Positions 20,177-29,312 of a stretch of DNA of 64,000 nt are shown here, piece by piece; position 1 is the first letter of the stretch; each line of letters opens with the position of its first letter. Under the pieces are notes generated by a model that was not told the origin of the DNA, made no database searches, and worked only from the letters and a program-made list of their open reading frames with translations. The stretch is taken from positions 62,001-126,000 of the forward strand of contig NZ_NKHK02000004.1 of the NCBI RefSeq assembly GCF_002224245.2, given 5' to 3'. Source of the DNA: Moraxella sp. VT-16-12. GTDB lineage: Bacteria > Pseudomonadota > Gammaproteobacteria > Pseudomonadales > Moraxellaceae. The position numbers and the translations under genes are program-made.

Positions 20177-20293
20177 ATGAAAGTTCAAGCATCTGTTAGA
20201 AAAATTTGTGGTAGCTGTAAAATTGTACGTCGCAAAGGTCAAGTTCTTGTGATTTGCAGCTCAGAACCACGTCATAAACAACGTCAAGGTTAA
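20177..20293 (+). CDS. rpmJ: Ribosomal protein bL36, zinc-binding form
   Basis: 38 residues, [19 protein letters not shown] onward. The zinc ligands Cys11, Cys14, Cys27 and His33 are all present, so this is the zinc-dependent version. Ribosome site GGAG about 8 bases before the ATG. Sixteen bases after secY, the normal position. Confidence 0.96.
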   Translation: MKVQASVRKICGSCKIVRRKGQVLVICSSEPRHKQRQG

Positions 20294-20307
20294 TTGCAAA
20301 ATAACGC

Positions 20308-20340
20308 TTGATATTTTATGGCAGATATTGTATTATCTGC
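20308..20340 (+). promoter_or_regulatory. alpha operon promoter with dyad
   Basis: TTGATA (20308-20313), 17 bases, TATTAT (20331-20336), about 80 bases before rpsM. A hairpin or operator, GCAGATA (20321-20327) with TATCTGC (20334-20340), overlaps the -10. The gap 20294-20416 holds no gene. Confidence 0.5.
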
Positions 20341-20416
20341 TACTTGCTACCTTTGTGTTTGGGTAGTTATACTTAACTATCAAATACATTTGTATTTGCT
20401 TAATGGAGACAAATTA

Positions 20417-20773
20417 ATGGCTCGTATTGCCGGTGTAAACATTCCGGACAACAAACATGCTGTGATTTCTCTAACTTATATTTTTGGTATTGGTCGCACA
20501 ACAGCAAAACAAATCTTGTCTGCTGTTAATATTTCAGAAACCACCAAAATTGGTCAGTTAGATGATGCACAATTAGATGCTGTCCGTGCAGAAGTTGCAA
20601 ATTACACAACCGAAGGTGATCTTCGTCGTGAAATTTCAATGAACATCAAACGTTTGGTTGATTTGGGTTGCTACCGTGGTCTTCGCCACCGTCGCGGCTT
20701 GCCTGTTAATGGTCAACGTACCAAAACCAACGCGCGTACCCGCAAAGGTCCACGCAAAGCAATTAAAAAATAA
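20417..20773 (+). CDS. rpsM: Ribosomal protein uS13
   Basis: 118 residues from ATG 20417 with GGAG 8 bases upstream. The frame is open further upstream to 20318, but that extension is not S13-like and spans the predicted promoter. [19 protein letters not shown] and the tail [15 protein letters not shown] are typical. It bridges 30S to 50S at the head. First gene of the alpha operon, which S4 represses in E. coli. Confidence 0.97.
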   Translation: MARIAGVNIPDNKHAVISLTYIFGIGRTTAKQILSAVNISETTKIGQLDDAQLDAVRAEVANYTTEGDLRREISMNIKRLVDLGCYRGLRHRRGLPVNGQRTKTNARTRKGPRKAIKK

Positions 20774-20794
20774 ACTAATTTAGGAAGCTAAAAG

Positions 20795-21187
20795 ATGGCA
20801 AAAGACACTCGTAGTCGCAAAAAAGTGGCTCGTCGTTCAGTATCGGAAGGTATTGCTCACATTCACGCGTCTTTTAATAACACCATTGTAACGATTACCG
20901 ATCGTCAAGGTAATGCATTGGCTTGGGCCACCTCAGGTGGACAAGGCTTCCGTGGTTCACGTAAATCTACACCATTTGCTGCACAGGTTGCCGCAGAAGT
21001 GGCTGGTAAAACTGCCCAAGAAACTTATGGTGTTAAAAATATTGATGTCTTGGTAAAAGGTCCAGGACCAGGTCGTGAGTCTGCGGTTCGTGCATTAGGT
21101 GTGTTGGGTTATAAGATTAATAGCATCAGTGATGTTACCCCAATTCCACACAACGGCTGTCGCCCACCTAAGAAACGTCGCGTTTAA
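20795..21187 (+). CDS. rpsK: Ribosomal protein uS11
   Basis: 130 residues with [18 protein letters not shown] and the C-terminal [15 protein letters not shown], invariant in the family. It lies on the 30S platform near the E-site codon. Confidence 0.98.
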   Translation: MAKDTRSRKKVARRSVSEGIAHIHASFNNTIVTITDRQGNALAWATSGGQGFRGSRKSTPFAAQVAAEVAGKTAQETYGVKNIDVLVKGPGPGRESAVRALGVLGYKINSISDVTPIPHNGCRPPKKRRV

Positions 21188-21198
21188 GGAGATAACTC

Positions 21199-21840
21199 AT
21201 GGCCCGTTATATTGGTCCAAAACTAAAATTGTCTCGCCGTGAAGGTACTGACTTACAGCTTAAATCTGGAGTTAAGGCTTACGATGTTAAGACAAAAAAA
21301 TCAAGTCGTGCCCCTGGTCAGCATGGCAATAGCCAAAACAAAACATCTGAATACGCATCACAACTTCGTGAAAAACAAAAAGTTAAGCGTATGTATGGTG
21401 TATTAGAGCGTCAATTCTCAAATTACTACAAAGAAGCTGCCCGTATGCGTGGTGCCACAGGTGAAAATTTGCTTGGTATGTTAGAGCGTCGTTTAGATAA
21501 TGTGGTTTATCGTATGGGCTTTGGAGCAACTCGTGCAGAAGCTCGTCAGCTAGTTAGCCATCGTGCCATTTTGCTAAAAAAAGCAGGGCGTGATGAGTTT
21601 GTACGTGTAAATATCCCATCAATTCAAGTTCAAGATGGCGATGTGATTGCTGTTCATGAAAAATCAAAAGAGCAACTTCGCATTAAAAATGCGATTGAAC
21701 TTGCAACTCAACGTGGCATTCCAGAATGGCTAGAAGTTGACCACAGCAAATTACAGGGTACTTTCAAGACTGCACCAGAACGCAGTGAGCTACCTGCTGA
21801 AATCAACGAAAGTTTGATTGTTGAGCTATATTCTAAATAA
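21199..21840 (+). CDS. rpsD: Ribosomal protein uS4
   Basis: 213 residues, a little longer than E. coli S4. It has [20 protein letters not shown] and the S4 RNA-binding domain ([19 protein letters not shown]). The N-terminus lacks the zinc Cys cluster seen in some lineages. It starts 30S assembly and in E. coli autoregulates this operon through a pseudoknot at rpsM; I cannot confirm such a fold here. Confidence 0.98.
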   Translation: MARYIGPKLKLSRREGTDLQLKSGVKAYDVKTKKSSRAPGQHGNSQNKTSEYASQLREKQKVKRMYGVLERQFSNYYKEAARMRGATGENLLGMLERRLDNVVYRMGFGATRAEARQLVSHRAILLKKAGRDEFVRVNIPSIQVQDGDVIAVHEKSKEQLRIKNAIELATQRGIPEWLEVDHSKLQGTFKTAPERSELPAEINESLIVELYSK

Positions 21841-21865
21841 TTAACTGAACTATTCGAGGTGAACC

Positions 21866-22870
21866 ATGACAACTGCAAATGAGTTTCTAACACCAAGCAC
21901 CATTCAGGTGGATACGGTTAATGAAACAACTGCTAAGGTCACACTCGAGCCGTTAGAACGTGGTTTTGGACATACATTAGGTAATGCCCTTCGCCGTATT
22001 CTATTGTCTTCATTGTCTGGTGCTGCTGTTGTTGAAGCGGAGATTGAAGGGGTTGATCATGAGTATTCAACCCTTGAAGGACTGCAAGAGGACGTGCTTG
22101 ATTTGTTGTTAAACTTAAAAGGTTTGGCAATTATTTTGCATGACCAACATGAGGCGTATTTAACCTTAGACAAAAAAGGTGCAGGTATTGTTACGGCTGC
22201 TGATTTAGAGTTGCCACATAATGTTGAGATCGCCAATCCTGAGTTGGTGCTTGGCACATTGAGCGAGCGTGGACATTTAAAAATGCGTCTGCGTGTGGTA
22301 ACAGGTCGTGGTTACGAGCCCGCCAGTCAGCGTCGTGAAGATGCGAACTCTAAGATGATTGGACATTTAAAACTTGATGCAAGTTTTAGTCCTATTTTAC
22401 GAGTGGCATATGATGTTGAAAATGCTCGTGTTGAACAACGTACTGACCTTGATAAACTCATCATTGAGCTTGAGACAAATGGCACGATTGACCCAGAAGA
22501 GGCAATTCGTAAAGCTGCCACGATTTTGCAACAACAAATTGCAATTTTTGTGGATTTAGAGGCAGAAGAAGCCCCTGAGCCAATCAAAGAAAAAGAAGAG
22601 ATTGACCCTGTGCTGTTACGTCCAGTGGATGATCTTGAACTGACGGTTCGTTCAGCCAACTGCTTGAAAGCTGAAAATATTTACTATATCGGTGATTTGG
22701 TACAACGCTCTGAAACTGAGCTTTTAAAGACCCCAAATCTTGGTAAGAAATCATTAACTGAAATCAAAGACGTGCTTGCGTCTAAGAATTTAGAGCTTGG
22801 TATGCGCCTAGATAACTGGCCACCAAGTGATTTGCGAGTTGATGACCGTTTCTCTTACCGTAGCCGTTAA
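21866..22870 (+). CDS. rpoA: RNA polymerase alpha subunit
   Basis: 334 residues. The N-terminal dimerisation domain has [22 protein letters not shown]. An acidic linker (about 235-250, [13 protein letters not shown]) leads to the C-terminal domain with [20 protein letters not shown] and [12 protein letters not shown], which binds UP elements and activators such as OxyR and MetR (both encoded in this window). It lies between rpsD and rplQ as in most bacteria. Confidence 0.98.
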   Translation: MTTANEFLTPSTIQVDTVNETTAKVTLEPLERGFGHTLGNALRRILLSSLSGAAVVEAEIEGVDHEYSTLEGLQEDVLDLLLNLKGLAIILHDQHEAYLTLDKKGAGIVTAADLELPHNVEIANPELVLGTLSERGHLKMRLRVVTGRGYEPASQRREDANSKMIGHLKLDASFSPILRVAYDVENARVEQRTDLDKLIIELETNGTIDPEEAIRKAATILQQQIAIFVDLEAEEAPEPIKEKEEIDPVLLRPVDDLELTVRSANCLKAENIYYIGDLVQRSETELLKTPNLGKKSLTEIKDVLASKNLELGMRLDNWPPSDLRVDDRFSYRSR

Positions 22871-22887
22871 CTTAAAGGATACTGACC

Positions 22888-23247
22888 ATGCGACATCGTA
22901 ATAGCGGAGTCAAGCTGGGTCGCACCAGCAGTCATCGTAAGGCAATGTTCCAGAACATGACAAATTCATTGTTTGAACATGAGTTGATTAAAACCACTTT
23001 GGTAAAAGCCAAAGAACTACGCCGTGTGGCTGAACCACTTATCACACTTGCAAAAGAAGATAGTGTGGCAAATCGCCGTTTGGCTTTTAATCGTACTCGC
23101 AACAAGGTAATCGTAGGCAAGCTATTTAATGAGCTTGGTCCACGTTATAAAACTCGCCCAGGTGGCTATTTGCGTATCATTAAGTGCGGTTATCGCGATG
23201 GTGATAATGCACCAATGGCCTATGTAGAGTTGGTTGACCGCCCATAA
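22888..23247 (+). CDS. rplQ: Ribosomal protein bL17
   Basis: 119 residues beginning [20 protein letters not shown]. Located at the tunnel exit. Last gene of the 14-kb ribosomal cluster, followed at once by a terminator. Confidence 0.98.
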   Translation: MRHRNSGVKLGRTSSHRKAMFQNMTNSLFEHELIKTTLVKAKELRRVAEPLITLAKEDSVANRRLAFNRTRNKVIVGKLFNELGPRYKTRPGGYLRIIKCGYRDGDNAPMAYVELVDRP

Positions 23248-23269
23248 GTGCAACTTTAAAGTTACACTT

Positions 23270-23299
23270 AAAAACCCCAATTTTAGTTGGGGTTTTTAA
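23270..23299 (+). terminator. Terminator of the ribosomal cluster
   Basis: Stem AAAAACCCCAA (23270-23280) with TTGGGGTTTTT (23287-23297), 6-base loop, then an AT-rich tail. It ends the rpsJ-rplQ cluster 22 bases after rplQ. Confidence 0.9.
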
Positions 23300-23369
23300 T
23301 TTTTTAAAAATGGAGTTTTTATATTAAAGATTTATTCTAAAAAATGGTATTTTAGGGTTTATCTGGATT

Positions 23370-23993
23370 TTATGTTGGCTCTGCCCAATCACTCGTATCC
23401 ATCACTCCTGCTCGTAGACAAATGGGATTGTCACCTGTTAAATCAATAACGCTGGTCATGCCATCAATGAGTGTGCCCACATCAATAAAGCCATCTACCA
23501 CATTATCTAGCGTTTCTTGGATACGATAAGGCTCATGCAATACACCCACATCAGGCAAAATAAGCGAGCTGATGAGTAAGGGTTCTGCCAAAGTGTCTAG
23601 CAAGGCATGAATGATGGGGGTATTGCTAATACGCACACCAATGGTCTTTTTCTTGGGGTGAGCAAGTTTTTTGGGCGTATCTTTGCTGGCTGATAAAATA
23701 AAAGTAATGGGGGCTGGGGTGTGAGCTTTAAGATGGCGAAACTGCTCGTTATTAACTGTGGCAAAGCCTGCTACTTGTGATAAATCGCGACACAGTAGGG
23801 TGAAATGATGTTTGTCATCTAGCTGGCGAATTTTTTTGAGCTTATCTAGGGCTTGGCGAGATGATGTCATGGCACCAAATATATAACCCAAATCGGTCGG
23901 TAGTATAATTAGGGCATCATCACGCAATAGGCGTACAGCTTGATTGATAAGGCGTTCTTGAGGATTATCAGGGTGGATATATAATGTTTGCAT
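23370..23993 (-). CDS. yciO: YciO-type YrdC/Sua5 domain protein
   Basis: 207 residues from ATG 23993, which has AAGGAC about 8 bases upstream; a longer TTG-started reading to 24065 is less likely. The family threonylates nothing itself but binds ATP and L-Thr in the YrdC fold; TsaC/Sua5 members make threonylcarbamoyl-AMP for tRNA t6A. The N-terminus (LYIHPDNPQERLINQAV) and the PTDLGY segment match E. coli YciO in pattern and length more closely than TsaC. Role as a t6A enzyme is therefore uncertain. It follows the EF-P hydroxylase gene on the same strand. Confidence 0.85.
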   Translation of the reverse strand: MQTLYIHPDNPQERLINQAVRLLRDDALIILPTDLGYIFGAMTSSRQALDKLKKIRQLDDKHHFTLLCRDLSQVAGFATVNNEQFRHLKAHTPAPITFILSASKDTPKKLAHPKKKTIGVRISNTPIIHALLDTLAEPLLISSLILPDVGVLHEPYRIQETLDNVVDGFIDVGTLIDGMTSVIDLTGDNPICLRAGVMDTSDWAEPT

Positions 23994-24065
23994 GGTAAGT
24001 CCTTGGGTGAGTGTTGATTTTAAATGTATCAATGATGAATCAATAAAACCATACCATATCACCAA

Positions 24066-24752
24066 TCATGATGTCAAACCATCAAAACCTGCTGCTGATA
24101 AAAACACCCAAATCAGTCGTCTTGCATCAGGGGGTAAGCTGCTAGGTTGGTGTAAAAATAACAAAGCCTTATCATAGACATCTTGGGCAAATGTGCTGTT
24201 GGTAGTGTCAAAATTGGCATTTAGGTTGTCTTGGGAGACATAAAAATACCGTCCCAAAGCCATATTGAGTAAACATTCTATTGCTTGGGGTTTGATTTCT
24301 ACTTGTTCAAAAGCTTTTTGAGTCGCTTCATCACGCCCATCAGGGCAGTACCAATACCCAAAATCATCTAAGGTGCGTCTGTGTTTGCCCGCCACGCACC
24401 AATGACTAATCTCATGTAGAGCACTATTAAAAAACCCATGAGCAAAGGCAATATAAGCAGGCTGATTATTTTTTGGGGCAAAATACTCAGGTTCACCTGT
24501 GCTGTGGACAAGCTGCGTATGTGTGCCGTATAATTTATCAAATAAACCAATCAGCCAATCAGTTAGGGGCTTGTCATCGCGAATGTCATGACGATACAAA
24601 TGCTGATAGTGCTGACAAAGCACATCAAAATCATCAGGCAGTTGGCTTATGATGTCTTGGTGAATTTGTTCATGATGATAAAAATCATGCCAAAGTTTTT
24701 TGATGGCAGGTGTGGCATAATGGGGAGAAAGTTCATTAAAATCAACAGTCAT
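24066..24752 (-). CDS. epmC: Elongation factor P hydroxylase
   Basis: 228 residues, YfcM/EpmC family, which hydroxylates the beta-lysylated lysine of EF-P. The metal-binding core is clear: FAHGFFNSALHEISHWC with the HExxH-like HEISHW, then DFGYWYCPDGRDE and KPQAIECLL. It is longer than the E. coli protein by an N-terminal extension of about 50 residues. It lies directly upstream of the yciO-like gene. The partner genes epmA, epmB and efp are not in this window. Confidence 0.92.
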   Translation of the reverse strand: MTVDFNELSPHYATPAIKKLWHDFYHHEQIHQDIISQLPDDFDVLCQHYQHLYRHDIRDDKPLTDWLIGLFDKLYGTHTQLVHSTGEPEYFAPKNNQPAYIAFAHGFFNSALHEISHWCVAGKHRRTLDDFGYWYCPDGRDEATQKAFEQVEIKPQAIECLLNMALGRYFYVSQDNLNANFDTTNSTFAQDVYDKALLFLHQPSSLPPDARRLIWVFLSAAGFDGLTS

Positions 24753-24840
24753 GATTTATCCAGAATTGGCATGAAAATGAGAAGAATACATGGTGTATTT
24801 TAAATAATGCTCAATTTGTATGTGGTTTTGGTCTTGCGGA

Positions 24841-26166
24841 TTAATGCTTGGATGGGCGATAAGCATCCAAACCATCTACCACCATGTCTAATATTGCAGG
24901 GTCGCTGGTGGTGGCGACATGGCGAATCAGTCGTGATGGTGGGTGGGTAAGTGTTTGCGTGAGTGCGTGGGCAAATGTGTTTAATACCACGTCGGCAGAC
25001 TCTCCTTGGGATAAGCGTGCTTTGGCATGAGCAAGCAGACGTTCTTTGTGTTGAGTGGAAATCTGGCGATAGTCTGCTATCATTTTTTGGGCGGATAAGA
25101 GCTGGATTTGGGTTTCTATGTTGCTGGTAAGCTGACTGGCAAGCAATTCGGCTTCTACGGCAGCTTGCTTGCGTTCTTCTAAATTGCCTGCGATGACGTG
25201 CTGTAAGTCGTCCACCGAATATAGATACACTTCATCAAGATGAGTTGTGGCAGGTTCTATGTCCCTAGGCACTGCCAAATCCACCAATAACATGGGACGA
25301 TAACGGCGTGTTTTTTGAGCGGCTTTTACCATTGGTAGGGTGATGAGTGTTTGCATGCTGCCACTACAACTGCTGACCACGTCCGCACAACCAATGACAT
25401 CTGACAGTTTATCCAAGCCAACACAGTCTATTTGCACCAAGCGACCAGATGTGAGTGCCATTTGGGTCAGCTCATCTTTTAATGTATTGGCACGCTCAGG
25501 CGAGCGGTTGGCGATGATGATGCGTTTCATGCCAAGCGTGGCGACATTGTGGGCAACCAAACGGTTCATCTCACCTGCTGCCACAATAAGTAAAGTCAGC
25601 TCTTTGGGGCCATCAAAGATTTGTGTTACCAGTTTGGCAGTGGCAAAACCAAGTGTTACCGCTTGCTGTCCAACTTTGGTATCACGGCGAACAGAGCGAG
25701 CTGATGCAAAAATTTGTTGGGTTAGCCAATCAAATTGACCACTAACACCTCCGATTTGTTTGGAGATATTGACCGCATTGCGGATTTGTCCAAAAATTTG
25801 TGGTTCGCCCAAAATCATAGAGTCTAAGCCTGATGCAACTCGTATCCAGTGATTTAAGGCTCTGGCATTTTCATAGATGTACAAATAAGGCGACAGCTCT
25901 GTAAAATCAATGCCTTTAAATTCAGACAGCCATTGACTTACTGTGGTTGCTTGGGGGCTAAGTGGGTTTTCTTCATCATCATCGGTATGCTCAAAGCCAA
26001 CATAAATCTCACTGCGATTGCAGGTGGAAACAATGACTGACCCCATGCTGTCAGGCAGGGCATTTAGTTTGTCAATGGCGTGCGTGATGTCATCACCAAA
26101 AGATAGTCGCTCTCGCATGGCAACAGGAGCGGTCTTATGATTGACGCCGATGACGACAAGTTTCAC
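24841..26166 (-). CDS. hemA: Glutamyl-tRNA reductase
   Basis: 441 residues. It reduces Glu-tRNA(Glu) to glutamate-1-semialdehyde, the first step of the C5 haem pathway. The catalytic Cys49 lies in VSTCNRSEIY; GEPQIFGQIRNA and the NADPH-binding region with VAAGEMNRLVAHN follow, then the C-terminal dimerisation helices. ATG 26166; the upstream gap 26167-26408 (about 240 bases, AT-rich) holds no gene and presumably the promoter. Confidence 0.97.
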   Translation of the reverse strand: MKLVVIGVNHKTAPVAMRERLSFGDDITHAIDKLNALPDSMGSVIVSTCNRSEIYVGFEHTDDDEENPLSPQATTVSQWLSEFKGIDFTELSPYLYIYENARALNHWIRVASGLDSMILGEPQIFGQIRNAVNISKQIGGVSGQFDWLTQQIFASARSVRRDTKVGQQAVTLGFATAKLVTQIFDGPKELTLLIVAAGEMNRLVAHNVATLGMKRIIIANRSPERANTLKDELTQMALTSGRLVQIDCVGLDKLSDVIGCADVVSSCSGSMQTLITLPMVKAAQKTRRYRPMLLVDLAVPRDIEPATTHLDEVYLYSVDDLQHVIAGNLEERKQAAVEAELLASQLTSNIETQIQLLSAQKMIADYRQISTQHKERLLAHAKARLSQGESADVVLNTFAHALTQTLTHPPSRLIRHVATTSDPAILDMVVDGLDAYRPSKH

Positions 26167-26362
26167 AAGTTTAGCCCTGATGGTAAAGGGGATTGTGATG
26201 ACAAATAAAAATGTGGCATGGCAATAAGTGATTGATTAAAACGGTGTATTATAACAAGTTTTTTGGGGCGATAAAACCTTATGCAAGGGTTGGGGTGATA
26301 AATTAACAAAGACATACCTTGCTTGTGATTGATTGCACAGATTTGTTGGTGGTAAGATAAAT

Positions 26363-26390
26363 AAAAAGCTGTCCATCAAGAACAGCTTTT
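26363..26390 (-). terminator. Terminator after ahpC
   Basis: Plus-strand arms AAAAAGCTGT (26363-26372) and ACAGCTTTT (26382-26390) with a 9-base loop. On the minus strand the hairpin is followed by TTTATTTATC, just after the peroxiredoxin stop. Confidence 0.85.
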
Positions 26391-26408
26391 AGATTGGGTA
26401 TTGATGGT

Positions 26409-26975
26409 TTAGATTTTACCAACCAGGTCAAGGCTGGGTTTTAGGGTGTCTTGACCTGCTTCCCAAGCAGCAGGGCAAACTTCGCCATCATTATCACGCA
26501 CATATTGGGCGGCTTTGACTTTACGAATCATGTCTTTGGCTGAGCGACCAATGCCCAAATCGTGAATCTCAGCAACTTTAATCAAACCATCTGGGTCAAC
26601 CAAGAAAGTGCCACGCAGTGCTGCGTGCTGACCTTCAATCATGACGTTAAAGCCACGAGTAATCGCGCCTGTGCCATCACCAAGCATGGGGTACTTTACC
26701 TTACCGATGGCAGGTGAAGCATCATGCCATGCTTTGTGCACAAAATGTGTGTCAGTAGAAACGGCATAGACTTCCACACCTAGGCTTTGCAGCTCTTCGT
26801 AGTGGTCTGCCATGTCTTCAAGTTCAGTAGGGCAAACAAAAGTAAAATCATGTGGATAAAACATGAAAACTGCCCATTTGCCTTTAACATCGCTGGTAGA
26901 GATGGTTTTAAATTCGCCATTAACAAAGGCTTCGGTAGTAAATTCTGGGATGTGTTGGTTGATGATGGCGGTCAT
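26409..26975 (-). CDS. ahpC: Alkyl hydroperoxide peroxiredoxin AhpC
   Basis: 188-residue typical 2-Cys peroxiredoxin. Peroxidatic Cys48 is in DFTFVCPTE and the resolving Cys167 in GEVCPAAW. It reduces H2O2 and organic peroxides with electrons from AhpF or another reductase; no ahpF is in the window. It is divergent from oxyR across about 180 bases. Expected regulation: induced by OxyR under peroxide stress. The gap holds tandem AT-rich GATA/TATC elements that might be OxyR contacts, but I cannot place a site with confidence. Confidence 0.96.
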   Translation of the reverse strand: MTAIINQHIPEFTTEAFVNGEFKTISTSDVKGKWAVFMFYPHDFTFVCPTELEDMADHYEELQSLGVEVYAVSTDTHFVHKAWHDASPAIGKVKYPMLGDGTGAITRGFNVMIEGQHAALRGTFLVDPDGLIKVAEIHDLGIGRSAKDMIRKVKAAQYVRDNDGEVCPAAWEAGQDTLKPSLDLVGKI

Positions 26976-27156
26976 AGTGATACCTTTTTATGACAGGTGG
27001 GAGAAACCAAAACAACAAAACAATCGTGAATTTTGTTATTTGTGGATACATCATAACAAAAATATCGCATTTATCCAGTTAAAACTTTTAAATGCTCTGT
27101 TTTGTTTTATCAAACTTGGGTGTAAAATAGAGATATAAACTTAACCAGAGATAGTC

Positions 27157-28053
27157 ATGATTACATTACGTCAATTAGAATTTGCCTTAGCGGTTGCCAA
27201 ACACAAACATTTTAAACGTGCTGCCGAAGAGTGTAACATTTCTCAATCTGCTCTCAGTTTGGGCATTGCAGAGCTTGAAAAACAGCTGGACACACAGATT
27301 TTTGAACGCAACAACAAACAAGTGCTGATTACGCCCATTGGCGAAGAGTTGTTGGAGCGGGCATTGCGTGTGTTTAGTGAGATTAATGACTTAACCACCC
27401 GAGCTCATAACCATCAAACGCCCCTAGCGTACCCCATGACCATTGGTATCATACCAACCGTTGCTCCTTATTTGCTTCCTAAGGTGTTGCCTGCATTGAC
27501 GCAGGCTTATCCTGATTTTGAGCTTTCGGTGGTGGAGCAACGTACTGAGCGACTGATTGAACAGGTGCGATATGGGCATATTGATACGGCGATTGTTGCA
27601 TTGCCATATCAAATAGATGGATTGCATACGTTTGAGTTTTGGGCGGAAGATTTTTTTGCGATTTTTCCCAAAAATGATGAATGTGGCAAACTTGAACATA
27701 TCAGCAGTAAAGAGCTGTCAAAGACGCATATGTTATTGCTTGGTGAAGGTCATTGTTTGACTGACCAAGTGCTGTCAGTATGTGCGATGAATAAAACGGA
27801 CATAAAGACGGGATTTTCAGATGCCAGTTTAAACACCATCATTCAGATGGCGATTGCTGGTATGGGAACAACTTTGGTACCAAAGATGGCACTTGACCAA
27901 ATCAGTTGTGGGCAAGTCAATGCCGTATCACTCAATGAGCCAGGACCTCACAGACGATTGGCGTTTATTACACGTCTTAATTATGCTCGCGTTAATGATG
28001 TTAAAATATTAAGTGAAGTTTTTCATAATGCTCTTAATTGTCAGGTGAGCTGA
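27157..28053 (+). CDS. oxyR: Hydrogen-peroxide sensing regulator OxyR
   Basis: 298-residue LysR-type regulator. The N-terminal winged helix (RQLEFALAVAKHKHFKRAAEE) is followed by an effector domain holding both redox cysteines at the E. coli positions within one residue: Cys200 (GEGHCLTDQ) and Cys209 (SVCAMN). It should form the activating disulfide under peroxide. Divergent from ahpC, its usual target. Followed by a strong terminator. Confidence 0.96.
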   Translation: MITLRQLEFALAVAKHKHFKRAAEECNISQSALSLGIAELEKQLDTQIFERNNKQVLITPIGEELLERALRVFSEINDLTTRAHNHQTPLAYPMTIGIIPTVAPYLLPKVLPALTQAYPDFELSVVEQRTERLIEQVRYGHIDTAIVALPYQIDGLHTFEFWAEDFFAIFPKNDECGKLEHISSKELSKTHMLLLGEGHCLTDQVLSVCAMNKTDIKTGFSDASLNTIIQMAIAGMGTTLVPKMALDQISCGQVNAVSLNEPGPHRRLAFITRLNYARVNDVKILSEVFHNALNCQVS

Positions 28054-28087
28054 TAATACTCGTTATCATTTGTAACAGTTGTCATGT

Positions 28088-28136
28088 CAGTCTGTAACTA
28101 TCTATTTTGTATAGGTATTTACAGGCTGATTTTTTT
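28088..28136 (+). terminator. Terminator after oxyR
   Basis: Ten-pair stem CAGTCTGTAA (28088-28097) with TTACAGGCTG (28119-28128), one G-U pair, and an inner CTAT/ATAG pairing. Then seven T (28130-28136). It insulates the accessory operon from oxyR transcription. Confidence 0.85.
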
Positions 28137-28203
28137 ATGTCGTTGTGTGCGGTTTTAGTGGTTTTTGATTGAGAGATGTCTAAATTTTTGTTTTGTTAAA
28201 TGT

Positions 28204-28222
28204 TGCGACATAATGTGTCGCA
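28204..28222 (+). promoter_or_regulatory. Palindromic operator candidate
   Basis: TGCGACA (28204-28210), TAATG, TGTCGCA (28216-28222): an exact 7-5-7 inverted repeat 70-80 bases before the HTH-regulator gene. GC-rich arms stand out in AT-rich surroundings, and no T-run follows, so a protein-binding site is more likely than a terminator. The natural candidate binder is the product of the next gene. A -10-like TATTAT lies at 28259-28264 without a well-spaced -35. Confidence 0.55.
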
Positions 28223-28291
28223 CAAATCTTGCTCTTATATTGCTTTTTGAAATAAATGTATTATCCTTTACATACAAAATAAATCAATGTT

Positions 28292-28978
28292 ATGAGAGCC
28301 ATTATGAGCCAAACCAAGAATAATCAAATCATACGTCAATGGCATATTATTCAATATTTGTTGGTGGCAGATGGTTATGTATCTAGTGATAATGTCTTGG
28401 CATATATTCAAGATTTGGGTATTTCTGTAACAGATAGAACCATACAAAGGGATTTGGTGTTGTTGTCAGAGATTTTTCCGATTGAGTGTCGTAAAGATGA
28501 CAAACCTTATAGCTGGCGATGGGAGCGTCTGCCAAATACCAAAAAAAGCCAGCTAAATTATAGGCAAGCGGCTGTTTTGACCTTGGTTAATAATGAGTTA
28601 AAGGATTGTATCCCAGAGGGTTTGTTTAAGCGGTTGATGCCTTTGTTTATTAAGGCAAAATTGACCTTGATTGACCTTGATTGTGAGCAAGTAGCATCTT
28701 TGCGTAATGAGTTAGAGTTGCCCAAAGTGAAAAAACCACATGACACACCGTTTGGTTTTATAGATGTCAAACCATCATCAATTTATCAGTTAAAGCAGTA
28801 TTTAGCAGGTTTTGCCAAGCTCAATCCATTTGCCAAAGATAATGGTGAACATTGGCAAAATGTGGTTAAACAACAAGACATCAAAGACTTGCAAGAGATT
28901 TTAACCAGTCAGGGTCATGTGCAGATGGCTGAGATATTAAGTGGGCTTGATAAGAAATTGAAAAAATCAAGAAAGTAA
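28292..28978 (+). CDS. HTH regulator of the YafY/DeoR-like type, without WYL
   Basis: 228 residues. The N-terminal about 75 residues form a winged helix of the kind that heads WYL-domain regulators (RQWHIIQYLL... VTDRTIQRDLVLLSEIFPIE...YSWRW). The rest is helical and charged. I do not see the WYL motif or fold, so the ligand-binding part is different or lost. Either ATG 28292 or ATG 28304 may be the start; GAGAG precedes the second. First gene of the accessory block, 70 bases after the palindrome, hence probably an autoregulator. WYL-type relatives often control defence genes; applying that here is inference. Confidence 0.7.
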   Translation: MRAIMSQTKNNQIIRQWHIIQYLLVADGYVSSDNVLAYIQDLGISVTDRTIQRDLVLLSEIFPIECRKDDKPYSWRWERLPNTKKSQLNYRQAAVLTLVNNELKDCIPEGLFKRLMPLFIKAKLTLIDLDCEQVASLRNELELPKVKKPHDTPFGFIDVKPSSIYQLKQYLAGFAKLNPFAKDNGEHWQNVVKQQDIKDLQEILTSQGHVQMAEILSGLDKKLKKSRK

Positions 28979-29023
28979 TTATCCAAAATTGGTACATTTT
29001 AACTGGCTAAAAGAGGTGAAAAA

Positions 29024-29215
29024 ATGGGTTTATTTCGTGAAGTCTTTGGATTTGTCAAAGATTTAAAAGAAGATAGTGACTTTTACAAAGATTTGTATGC
29101 TGATTATGATGATGAAGAGTTGCGTGAGGAGCTAAAAAAATGTGAGTTTGTAGATGTAGCCAAAAAAATGGCGATTCGCAGTTTGTTAAATCAAAGAGGT
29201 TATAGTGATTCATAA
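29024..29215 (+). CDS. Small acidic helical protein
   Basis: 63 residues with a good ribosome site (GAGGTG, 8 bases before ATG). It is mostly predicted helix with a run of acidic and aromatic residues (DLKEDSDFYKDLYADYDDEEL). No membrane segment or signal. Family not recognised. It lies 45 bases after the HTH gene and 97 bases before the glycine-rich membrane protein, so it probably belongs to the same operon; a TTGTCA/TATTAT pair with 15-base spacing (29248-29274) might start a further transcript. Confidence 0.65.
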   Translation: MGLFREVFGFVKDLKEDSDFYKDLYADYDDEELREELKKCEFVDVAKKMAIRSLLNQRGYSDS

Positions 29216-29312
29216 CAAGTCATAACTTTTGTAAGCTTATCATTGCTTTGTCATGACTGAAAATATCTTATTATAGTTGTACATCAATCATCATTTGTTT
29301 AGGAGTAAGAAT

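Noticed and set aside
20318-20416. N-terminal extension of S13
   Set aside because: Contains the promoter and dyad, not S13-like; the ATG at 20417 has a proper ribosome site and gives the normal length.
26995-27156. Exact OxyR binding site in the ahpC-oxyR gap
   Set aside because: Several GATA/TATC half-elements are present but none fits the four-element spacing well enough to place coordinates.
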